Assembly: GCF_947501905.1 (NCBI RefSeq) | Contig: NZ_CANMXL010000006.1 | Location: forward strand, 1-64,000 | Source: an uncultured Winogradskyella sp. | Lineage (GTDB): Bacteria > Bacteroidota > Bacteroidia > Flavobacteriales > Flavobacteriaceae | Reading direction: 5' to 3' | Length of the DNA stretch: 64,000 nucleotides | Shown: positions 54,724 to 62,448 of the stretch, piece by piece | Position numbering within the stretch: the stretch's first letter is position 1 | How the letters are laid out: the number at the start of each line of letters is the position of its first letter | Notes under the pieces: model-generated | The model's input: only the letters and a program-made list of their open reading frames with translations | What the model was told of the DNA's origin: nothing | The model's database searches: none | Position numbers and translations under genes: made by a program

Positions 54724-55633
54724 AATTCTTATTTCTATTGTTGGCCCTACTGGCATTGGCAAAACCGCACTTAGTATTAAACTTGCTAATTATTTTAATA
54801 CTGAGATTATTTCTTCAGATTCTAGGCAATTCTTTAAAGAGATGGCTATTGGCACAGCTGTACCAAATAAAGAAGAGCTTAGCTGTGCAAAACATCATTT
54901 TATTCAGCATATATCAATCAAAGACACCTACAATGTCGGTCAATTTGAAAAAGATGCTCTTCAATTATTAGAACAACTATTCAAAAAACATGACGTAGTA
55001 ATTATGGTTGGTGGCTCTGCTTTATACTCCAATGCAGTTATTAATGGTCTTGATGAGTTTCCTAGAGTTCCAATAGATATAAGACAAAGTCTTAATAAAA
55101 AACTACAAACTGATGGTATAGAAAGCCTACAAGAAGAACTTAAAATTCTAGATAAGAAAAGCTACGAAACTATTGCTATAGATAACCCTCAACGACTTAT
55201 TAGAGCTTTAGAAATATCTATAGGTACTGGAAAACCTTATTCAAGCTTTTTATCTAACCCCAAACGAAAGAGACCTTTTGAAACTATTAGCATTGGTGTT
55301 AAGGCTGATAGAGAAACTATTTACAAAAGAATAAATCAACGTGTGGACATCATGCTAGAAAATGGTTTGATAAATGAAGTGAAAAAATTGCAGAAGCATA
55401 AAGACTTAAATGCACTAAATACAGTAGGCTATAAGGAATTATTCAAATATTTTGAAGGCGAATGGACTTTAGATTTTGCAGTATCTGAAATTAAGAAAAA
55501 CACAAGACGGTTTGCAAAACGCCAACTGACATGGTATAGAAAAGATGAAAGTATTTCATGGTTTGATTATCTAACCAATGTAAATGAAGTGATAGAACAC
55601 ATAGAAAATAGCATAAAAAAACCAGCTAAATAG
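54713..55633 (+). CDS. miaA: tRNA dimethylallyltransferase
   Basis: A 306-residue enzyme that adds a dimethylallyl group to A37 of tRNAs reading UNN codons. The P-loop is IVGPTGIGKTALS (Gly11-Thr18), followed by IISSDSRQFFKEMAIGTAVP, the insertion domain (~115-195), and the catalytic NTVGYKELFKYFEGE and RRFAKRQLTWYRKD. The start at 54713 gives family length; an in-frame ATG at 54671 lies within the channel gene and adds 14 unrelated residues. The 5' end overlaps the channel gene by 11 bases. The stop codon is part of the terminator hairpin. Confidence 0.96.
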   Translation: MRTKILISIVGPTGIGKTALSIKLANYFNTEIISSDSRQFFKEMAIGTAVPNKEELSCAKHHFIQHISIKDTYNVGQFEKDALQLLEQLFKKHDVVIMVGGSALYSNAVINGLDEFPRVPIDIRQSLNKKLQTDGIESLQEELKILDKKSYETIAIDNPQRLIRALEISIGTGKPYSSFLSNPKRKRPFETISIGVKADRETIYKRINQRVDIMLENGLINEVKKLQKHKDLNALNTVGYKELFKYFEGEWTLDFAVSEIKKNTRRFAKRQLTWYRKDESISWFDYLTNVNEVIEHIENSIKKPAK

Positions 55634-55643
55634 CTGGTTTTTT
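55615..55643. terminator. Bidirectional terminator including the miaA stop codon
   Basis: AAAAAACCAGCTA pairs with TAGCTGGTTTTTT around a two-base centre. The left arm contains the final codons of miaA, so the gene's end is constrained by the hairpin. T runs on both strands serve miaA and the convergent response regulator gene. Confidence 0.8.
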
Positions 55644-55664
55644 AATTAACACTGATTATTCTAA

Positions 55665-56369
55665 TTATTTATTTATCACCAAACGGAAACCTTCTCCATG
55701 AATGTTTAAAATTTCAACATTTGGGTCTAACTTTAAGTACTTACGTAATTTGGCGATATATACATCCATACTACGAGAAGTAAAGTAATTATCATCTCTC
55801 CATATTTTTGTTAATGCTAATTCTCTAGGCATTAAATCATTTTCATGAAGCGCTAATAATCTTAATAATTCGTTTTCTTTAGGTGATAATTTTTCTGGGT
55901 CACCACCATCAAAAGATAAGAAACGTAGCTTAGAATTTAAATGGAATCTACCTATAACAAACTCAAACTGTTTGCTATCTGCAACACTATCAGTAGCTTT
56001 ACGCTGCATAATTGCTTTTATCTTCATTAATAAGACTTCGCTATCAAAAGGCTTATTTAAATAATCGTCTGCTCCTACTTTATAACCTTTAAGTACATCT
56101 TCTTTCATAGCTTTAGCCGTTAGGAAAACGATAGGCACATCCGTATTTTTTTCACGAATTTCTTTAGCTAATGTAAAACCATCTTTATAAGGCATCATTA
56201 CATCAAGGATACAAAGGTCGTAATCGTCTTTTTTAAACTTTTCAAAACCTTCCATACCGTTTTTAGCATGTACAACATCAAAGTCATTCATGATTAAATA
56301 GTCTTTAAGAACTGTTCCGAAATTTGGATCGTCCTCTACTAGCAGTATTTTTTTATTTTGTTCTTCCAT
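55665..56369 (-). CDS. OmpR-family response regulator (RprY-like)
   Basis: A 234-residue response regulator. The receiver (~8-122) has acidic residues in LLVEDDPNFG, phosphoacceptor Asp in DLCILDVMMPYKDG, and Lys in GADDYLNKPFD. The winged-helix domain (~140-232) has LSPKENELLRLLALHENDL and SRSMDVYIAKLRKYL, ending HGEGFRLVI. It is the partner of the upstream kinase, four bases away on the same strand. Order and sequence resemble the RprXY pair of Bacteroides; the stimulus is unknown. Confidence 0.93.
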   Translation of the reverse strand: MEEQNKKILLVEDDPNFGTVLKDYLIMNDFDVVHAKNGMEGFEKFKKDDYDLCILDVMMPYKDGFTLAKEIREKNTDVPIVFLTAKAMKEDVLKGYKVGADDYLNKPFDSEVLLMKIKAIMQRKATDSVADSKQFEFVIGRFHLNSKLRFLSFDGGDPEKLSPKENELLRLLALHENDLMPRELALTKIWRDDNYFTSRSMDVYIAKLRKYLKLDPNVEILNIHGEGFRLVINK

Positions 56370-56373
56370 AGTC

Positions 56374-57948
56374 TTATGATATTAATGGGAGTCTTATTAT
56401 AAAGGTACTTCCCTTTCCTTTTTCACTTTCTACTGATATATGACCTTGATGGTCGTCTATAATTCGTTTTACATAGGCCAGACCTAAGCCATGACCTTTT
56501 ACATTATGTACATTCCCGGTGTGTTCTCTATAAAATTTTTCAAACACGCGTTTTTGTACTTGTTTTGACATGCCGCTACCTTGGTCAGAAATTTTTAAGA
56601 GAATATTGTTACCAATATTTTCTGTAAAAACATCTATTTTAGGCGCATCATCAGAATACTTTACAGCGTTATCAAAAATATTTACAATCACATTGGTAAA
56701 ATGTGTTTCATTTGCCAAAACTGATGATTTTATAGCATCAAGATGCAGTTTTATGTAGCCTTTTCTGTCTTCGACAATTAATTGTACATGCGTCATTGCA
56801 TCTTCAACTATGTCGTGAAGCTTTAAGCGTTCCTTACTAATATTTAGCTCATTTTTTTCAAGCTTAGATATTCTAAGAACATTTTCTACTTGGGCATGCA
56901 TACGTTTGTTCTCATCTTTAATCATACCTAAGTAACGCAACACCTTTTCTTTATCATCAATAATTTTGGGATTCTTAATAGAATCTAAAGCTAAGTTTAT
57001 TGTTGCAATAGGCGTTTTAAACTCATGTGTCATGTTATTAATAAAATCTGTCTTAATCTGCGATATCTGACGCTGTTTTATTAATTGATATATAGCACTT
57101 GTATAAGCTACTATAATTACACTTGTAAAAATGATTGATAAAACTATCATCCAAAGAATAGAAGAAATCAAAAACTTATTACGTTCTGGAAAATCTACCC
57201 ATAAATTAAACGTACTTTCATTGTTATTATCTAGAAATATTGGAACACCATATGAGCTAACCGTTTTATCGAAATTGTCACTCCTTATTTGTGTAGAGAG
57301 ATCTTGATCATATATGGCGTATTCAAAATCTATGTCAACACCTTCATTTTTAAGATTTTTTTTTAGCAACATTTCAACAATCTCAGGACCAATCCTTTTG
57401 TTTATAGGATAATCGTAAACAGACATCAGTTCTTTAAAAGTTTCCTTCTGTAAAAATTTTTGAGCATCTGTAGGCATACTATTAACTTGCCTATATTGCT
57501 TTAAAGGTGTTGTAGAACCTCTGTCTAACGCACTATTACTATATACTTCTGTAACACGCTCGCTAGTTAATTTACTAACGCTCATGCTATCTGCATCTAT
57601 TTCAAAGAACAATGATGGTATTTTAAAACGCTCTTCTAAAATTATATTTTGATGAACAATTGTTTGGTCATTTTCTTCATCTTCTAACGCTACAAATAAA
57701 CGTTGAATAAGCGTAGAGTCAGGCTCCTTAGAGTCCTGAAGATAGGGCTGAATTTTTTCGAAATAATTTCTAAATTCTATATCTTCAATAGACTTTGAAA
57801 CAAAACTCAAAGACCGTTTTACATTTAATGTAAACTGCTGACGCTCATTCTCTAAACTCTTATTTATAAAAAATGACTGAACGAAAATTATACCAATGAG
57901 TGATAGGCTCATTAATACCACCAATAACACGAAAAGCTTTTTGTTCAT
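56374..57948 (-). CDS. Sensor histidine kinase (RprX-like)
   Basis: A 524-residue membrane kinase. A first membrane helix (~5-27) is followed by a ~235-residue periplasmic sensor and a second helix (~265-290, ILWMIVLSIIFTSVIIVAY). The HisKA domain has the phosphoacceptor His in FINNMTHEFKTPIATINLAL, and the HATPase_c domain has the N box NIFDNAVKY, G1 ISDQGSGMS and G2 VKGHGLGLAYVKRII. It phosphorylates the response regulator encoded four bases downstream. The periplasmic region has no recognised fold. Confidence 0.93.
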   Translation of the reverse strand: MNKKLFVLLVVLMSLSLIGIIFVQSFFINKSLENERQQFTLNVKRSLSFVSKSIEDIEFRNYFEKIQPYLQDSKEPDSTLIQRLFVALEDEENDQTIVHQNIILEERFKIPSLFFEIDADSMSVSKLTSERVTEVYSNSALDRGSTTPLKQYRQVNSMPTDAQKFLQKETFKELMSVYDYPINKRIGPEIVEMLLKKNLKNEGVDIDFEYAIYDQDLSTQIRSDNFDKTVSSYGVPIFLDNNNESTFNLWVDFPERNKFLISSILWMIVLSIIFTSVIIVAYTSAIYQLIKQRQISQIKTDFINNMTHEFKTPIATINLALDSIKNPKIIDDKEKVLRYLGMIKDENKRMHAQVENVLRISKLEKNELNISKERLKLHDIVEDAMTHVQLIVEDRKGYIKLHLDAIKSSVLANETHFTNVIVNIFDNAVKYSDDAPKIDVFTENIGNNILLKISDQGSGMSKQVQKRVFEKFYREHTGNVHNVKGHGLGLAYVKRIIDDHQGHISVESEKGKGSTFIIRLPLIS

Positions 57949-58024
57949 CGGTTCAAATTTAACATTTTAACATTTAGCATAAATTGTGTTTAACCTTACA
58001 TTAACACAAATGTTAAAATTTGAC

Positions 58025-58630
58025 TTATTTGATTTTTGCTAGAAGTTGCTCATGTATAGTTATAGCTTGAAGTTTTGCTTCTTCTAAATTGTTATTATAA
58101 ATAACAAAGTCGGAGTTTTCAATTTTTTCATGATCTGAAAGTTGATTATTAATAATAGCCTTCACAGTATCACGGGATGTGTTATCTCTTTTAGTTACTC
58201 TTTTTATTCGTTCTTCTTCATCAGCAACTACAGTAATAATATAATCGTATTGTGCTTGTAAATTATTCTCAAATATTATAGCTACTTCTTTTAGCGTATA
58301 AGGCGCTGTTTGTTTTTTTACCCATCTCTTAAAGTGGGCACCAACTTTTGGATGCACAATACTATTCATTTGTTCTAAAAGCGCCTTATCTTTAAATATT
58401 TGCTGGCGTAGAAACTCCCTGTTAAGTTTATTTTCTTGGTAAGCCTTGTCTCCAAATAATGCAACAAGTTTCCGCTTAATAATCTTTGAACGGTTCATTA
58501 AAGCTTTGGCTTCTTTATCGGCGTGATAAACAGGTATGTCAAATTCTTCAAAATACTTTGAAATAGTAGTCTTTCCACTACCTATACCACCAGTTATACC
58601 AACAATTATATGCTCTTTTGACTCTTGCAT
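58025..58630 (-). CDS. coaE: Dephospho-CoA kinase
   Basis: A 201-residue P-loop kinase catalysing the last step of coenzyme A synthesis. Walker A is GITGGIGSGKTTISKYF; the substrate loop VYHADKEAKALM and the lid region around RVTKRDNTSRD match the family. Full length. Its ATG overlaps the stop of the YbbR gene by one base, and the kinase/regulator pair follows 76 bases downstream, so the whole run may be one transcript. Confidence 0.96.
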   Translation of the reverse strand: MQESKEHIIVGITGGIGSGKTTISKYFEEFDIPVYHADKEAKALMNRSKIIKRKLVALFGDKAYQENKLNREFLRQQIFKDKALLEQMNSIVHPKVGAHFKRWVKKQTAPYTLKEVAIIFENNLQAQYDYIITVVADEEERIKRVTKRDNTSRDTVKAIINNQLSDHEKIENSDFVIYNNNLEEAKLQAITIHEQLLAKIK

Positions 58631-59598
58631 TAATCTGAAATAATGAATTCTATCCTATTCTGTAATGTACGAGCGCGTTTCACTAATGGCGATATTTTTG
58701 CTAATTCTAAATCTAGGTAGCGTTTATTTTCATCTTTGAAATCTTTGAAATCACATATAACTTCAAAATTTTCGGACTTGATTATATTATAATTATCTAA
58801 ATCTACATAATAAACAACATCAACATTTTTAGGAAAATAATTTATTTTTTTTCCTAATGGCTCATTAATTAGTTTGATTGGTATATTTAGCTTTCCCTCA
58901 GTAAAACGTCTTACAATTCCATTGATTTTTACTTTATCTGGTACTAAACTAATCTTATTGCTATTATTATTTAACAAAGTAATAGACGCTTCTATATCTT
59001 TATTAATATCTCCTAGCACAATTGGCTCAGTAACTATTTTTTTAATAGAGTCTATAATTCGCCTAGATCCAATAACTTTAACTGAGTCTTGGGATAATTC
59101 TAACTGTCCAACTACATCGTATCCTTCAGCATAAGTTATATCACTATCTAATATTAATGGGACATTTTTTGAAGAAAGGACATCGTAATGAAATTCAATT
59201 GTATCCGGTTTGACACTTAATATGTCTACTGTATTACCAAATTCTTGTATTAGCCTGTACCTATTATTACTTACATCCCAAAACAATGATTTGTCTTTCT
59301 TAAAAACTTCCGTTTGGGCATCAATATCTAGAGATATTGTACTACTGAATAAATATTTTAAAAGATTAAAACCTCTAGCTTTTACTGTAACTTCTGCAAT
59401 ACTAGAAGAATCATTTAATATTACTATCTCATCTTCTAAATTAGTAAGCTTTAGATTAACGGAAACTACTTGAGTGTAAGATTCAGAAAATTTAGTAAGC
59501 ATTAAAAACAAAAATGCAGCAGCTAAAAAAAATCCAAATAACTTAATATTTCGCTTTTTTAAAGTACTAAACGTTTTTTTTGAAACTAGGTTTTTCAT
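58630..59598 (-). CDS. YbbR-like domain protein (CdaR family)
   Basis: A 322-residue protein with one N-terminal membrane helix (~18-36, IKLFGFFLAAAFLFLMLTKF) and a periplasmic region of repeated YbbR domains, including VSVNLKLTNLEDEIVI, PDTIEFHYDVLSSKNVPLILD and DSVKVIGSRRIIDSIKKIVTEPI. In Firmicutes the equivalent CdaR controls the c-di-AMP cyclase; in Bacteroidota YbbR proteins are often next to coaE, as here, and their role is unclear. It overlaps coaE by one base and the glycosyltransferase by four. Confidence 0.86.
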   Translation of the reverse strand: MKNLVSKKTFSTLKKRNIKLFGFFLAAAFLFLMLTKFSESYTQVVSVNLKLTNLEDEIVILNDSSSIAEVTVKARGFNLLKYLFSSTISLDIDAQTEVFKKDKSLFWDVSNNRYRLIQEFGNTVDILSVKPDTIEFHYDVLSSKNVPLILDSDITYAEGYDVVGQLELSQDSVKVIGSRRIIDSIKKIVTEPIVLGDINKDIEASITLLNNNSNKISLVPDKVKINGIVRRFTEGKLNIPIKLINEPLGKKINYFPKNVDVVYYVDLDNYNIIKSENFEVICDFKDFKDENKRYLDLELAKISPLVKRARTLQNRIEFIISD

Positions 59599-60599
59599 TT
59601 AAAAAACAATTTAGGAAAAATCTTCTCAGGTTTTCCTTTTAATGTCTTTAGTTTTATAGTAGAAATTAAGAAGCCATAGCCATATCCAAAAAACTGTATA
59701 CAAACTGCCAATAAAGATTGAAAGCCAACCCATATGTTTTTATTAGATATAGTAGAAAGTATAAAAATTAGTAAAAGATAAAAACCATACATGTAAATCG
59801 GAATGTAGATATCTAAAAATAGTACTACAATCGACAATAAAAGCCCCAATGAAAAGATTGTAGGAAACCAATAGGTGATTTTTTTAGAACTAGGATGCCA
59901 CTTATTTAAAATTGGTCTTACCTGTCCAAATTTATTTACCTGCTTGTAAAATTTGCGCCATGAGATCCGTCTTTTATGATAGACATAAGCATTTTTTATT
60001 AAGGTTGTTTTATAATTTAAAGCTTTAATCCTTAAGACTAAGTCTGGATCTTCTCCTGGATGAACTTTACCAAATCCTCTGGTAGCCAAAAAAGCTTCTT
60101 TTGATAATCCCATATTAAAACTCCTAGGCTGAAAATCTTCTAGAGCCTCGCTACCTCCACGGATACCTCCAGTGGTTATAAAGGATGTCATTGCAAAATT
60201 TATAGCTTTTTGCAAGCTGCTAAAAGAATGATGCGCTGCATCTGGACCACCAAAACAATGATAAAACTTATTACTTAAAAAATTATCTGCTTCAATAAGG
60301 TAATTTTCTGGAAGTATAACATCTGAATCTAGTATAATATAATAGTTGCCTTTAGCATATGTCATCCCGTAATTACGAGAATCTCCTGGTCCTGAATTCT
60401 CTTTAAAAAAATATGAAATATTCAATCTCTCATTATAATCAGAAATAATATGTTTCGAAGTTTGCGTAGAGCCGTCTTCTACTATTACAATTTCGAAACT
60501 AATAGAACCTCTAAGGTTCAAAAAACTCTCTAAAAGCTCTTCAATTTCTTTTGGTCTGTTATAAACAGGAATTATAAAAGAGTAACTCAATGGTTCCAT
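59595..60599 (-). CDS. Family 2 glycosyltransferase with C-terminal membrane helices
   Basis: A 334-residue GT-A fold enzyme. YSFIIPVYNRPKEIEELL is the N-terminal strand, VEDGSTQTSK the nucleotide-binding loop, and IILDSDVILPENYL holds the DxD metal motif. A GHPGEDPDLVLR-like block (VHPGEDPDLVLRI) follows in the acceptor region. Two to three hydrophobic helices near the C-terminus (~245-315) anchor it to the inner membrane. The product is unknown. It is the first gene of the overlapping GT2-ybbR-coaE run. Confidence 0.9.
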   Translation of the reverse strand: MEPLSYSFIIPVYNRPKEIEELLESFLNLRGSISFEIVIVEDGSTQTSKHIISDYNERLNISYFFKENSGPGDSRNYGMTYAKGNYYIILDSDVILPENYLIEADNFLSNKFYHCFGGPDAAHHSFSSLQKAINFAMTSFITTGGIRGGSEALEDFQPRSFNMGLSKEAFLATRGFGKVHPGEDPDLVLRIKALNYKTTLIKNAYVYHKRRISWRKFYKQVNKFGQVRPILNKWHPSSKKITYWFPTIFSLGLLLSIVVLFLDIYIPIYMYGFYLLLIFILSTISNKNIWVGFQSLLAVCIQFFGYGYGFLISTIKLKTLKGKPEKIFPKLFFK

Positions 60600-60627
60600 A
60601 TCAACAAATGTAAGTATTGTGCATAAA

Positions 60628-60654
60628 AAAAGCCACCTATTTTAGGTGGCTTTT
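60628..60654 (-). terminator. Terminator after the FG-GAP/ASPIC-UnbV protein gene
   Basis: AAAAGCCACCTA (60628-60639) pairs perfectly with TAGGTGGCTTTT (60643-60654); on the minus strand a T7 run follows. It separates the secreted protein genes from the glycosyltransferase operon. Confidence 0.85.
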
Positions 60655-60674
60655 AAATTAAAATAATTTATAAA

Positions 60675-62417
60675 TTATTGTTTTATAACACGTACAGTTT
60701 TTGTATCTCCTTGGATAGATACTTTTACAAAATATGCACCTGATAACAAACTAGACAAATCTACATCTGTATTTACAGTATTAGGAGATAGTTTCATAAC
60801 TTCTTGTCCTAGCATGCTATAGATAGCTACACTATCGATGCTTTCTCGAGCATTGAGTGTTAATACATTTTTAGTAGGATTTGGATAGTATACAAATGCT
60901 GTTTGGTTATCAAAATTAGTTGACGATAAGGCAGTTCCTTCTACAATAGCTAATTTTTGGTTTACACTTACATTGTACAAAATATCTGTTAAACCACTGA
61001 GCCATTTTACTTTTACGTAATCCACAGTTGACACATTACCAACTCCAAAGCTTTCAATTAAAGAATTCTGAGCCATATAACTTTCACCACCTAATACAAC
61101 TCTAAATTGTTTATTACCTCCTATTGAGATTTCAATTACCGAGCCAATTCCATCTTTATTACTTACACTTCCTTCAAGTTGTATAGACAAATAATTGTTA
61201 CTTGGAGTGGATGTGTTTTCCCAAAAAGAAGGATTCTGGTCGTTACCATTATTACTAATAATTTCAAGCTTTCCGTCATTATTATAATCACCTATAGCAG
61301 AAGAATAACTATTATAATCATTAGTCGTAAAGCCTACAGAAGTTGAATTTGAAAAACTACCTGAATTATTATTAATATAGAACCCATATGTTGGTAAACT
61401 GCTATCTGATGATGTATATTGAGAATTAATATATAAATCTAAATCTCCATCATTATCTGCATCTAAAAAATTAGAACCCCAACAAAAGCTAACTAGACTA
61501 GTTTGCGTAGAATTGGTTACATCAGAAAACGTTTCATCCCCATTGTTTCTTAGAAGTACAGTCCCAGGAGCATCGTAACCAGCGCCATTTGGTGAATTAG
61601 TTATAAATATATCGAAGTAACCATCAGAATCATAATCGTCTACAGTAACACTCATTGCACCAATAACAATATCTGCTCCCGATGACACACTTACATCACT
61701 GAAAGTTCCATCACCATTATTTTTAAATAAATGATTTGGTGTAGTCTTATCATTAGCTATATAGATATCTTGAAAGCCATCGTTATTGAAATCAAAAAAA
61801 GCTGAGCAAAATGACCATACCGAGCCTGCAGAAACACCAGAGGAACCAGTGATATCAGAAAAAGTACCATCACAATTATTCAAAAATAAATAATTAGTAA
61901 TCAAGGTTCCTAAACTTCTATTAGACAAGTATACATCTAAACACCCATCATTATTTATATCTCCCCAAGATGCTCCGTAAGTAAATACATTATCTGTAGG
62001 GAAACCAGCTGTCAATGTTGCATCAACTAATGTCCCATTTTGATTTTCAAAAAGTCTATTACCATCAGTATCGCTGGTTAAAAATAAATCTTTATCTCCA
62101 TCATTATCATAATCTATCCATGTGGTACTTCTAGTCCTGTAATCGTAACTTACAGAAGTAGGTAATAAACTTTCTTGAGAGAAAAGAAGACCATCAATAT
62201 TTTTATAGAATCTTACAGGTATATTATCTCCTGATGCTAAGGTAATATCATCAAAGCCATCTCCATTATAGTCTACAAAACTTACGCCGAAGCCTCCAAA
62301 AACAGTATTGCCAGTGTTTGAGTTAAGCCCAAGTATACTAGCTCTGTCTTGAAAATTAATTTGTGCCATAGCACTATTAATAAACAAGCCTAATATGGTA
62401 AGTAAAAAATATTTCAC
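60675..62417 (-). CDS. T9SS-secreted FG-GAP/VCBS repeat protein with ASPIC/UnbV domain
   Basis: A 580-residue CRTAC1-like secreted protein. A signal peptide (~1-18, INSAMAQI) is followed by five to six FG-GAP/VCBS beta-propeller repeats (~25-390) with Ca-binding DYDNDGDKDLFLT motifs. An ASPIC/UnbV domain (~400-490) contains GIGSVIEISIGGNKQFRVVL and WLSGLTDILYNV. The last ~75 residues are a type A T9SS sorting domain (YYPNPTKNVLTLNA ... GAYFVKVSIQGDTKTVRVI). Likely cell-surface or released; a binding role is assumed. A close tandem paralogue lies upstream. Confidence 0.92.
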   Translation of the reverse strand: MKYFLLTILGLFINSAMAQINFQDRASILGLNSNTGNTVFGGFGVSFVDYNGDGFDDITLASGDNIPVRFYKNIDGLLFSQESLLPTSVSYDYRTRSTTWIDYDNDGDKDLFLTSDTDGNRLFENQNGTLVDATLTAGFPTDNVFTYGASWGDINNDGCLDVYLSNRSLGTLITNYLFLNNCDGTFSDITGSSGVSAGSVWSFCSAFFDFNNDGFQDIYIANDKTTPNHLFKNNGDGTFSDVSVSSGADIVIGAMSVTVDDYDSDGYFDIFITNSPNGAGYDAPGTVLLRNNGDETFSDVTNSTQTSLVSFCWGSNFLDADNDGDLDLYINSQYTSSDSSLPTYGFYINNNSGSFSNSTSVGFTTNDYNSYSSAIGDYNNDGKLEIISNNGNDQNPSFWENTSTPSNNYLSIQLEGSVSNKDGIGSVIEISIGGNKQFRVVLGGESYMAQNSLIESFGVGNVSTVDYVKVKWLSGLTDILYNVSVNQKLAIVEGTALSSTNFDNQTAFVYYPNPTKNVLTLNARESIDSVAIYSMLGQEVMKLSPNTVNTDVDLSSLLSGAYFVKVSIQGDTKTVRVIKQ

Positions 62418-62448
62418 TGTTAAGTTCTAAAAATGCAAAGTTATATAA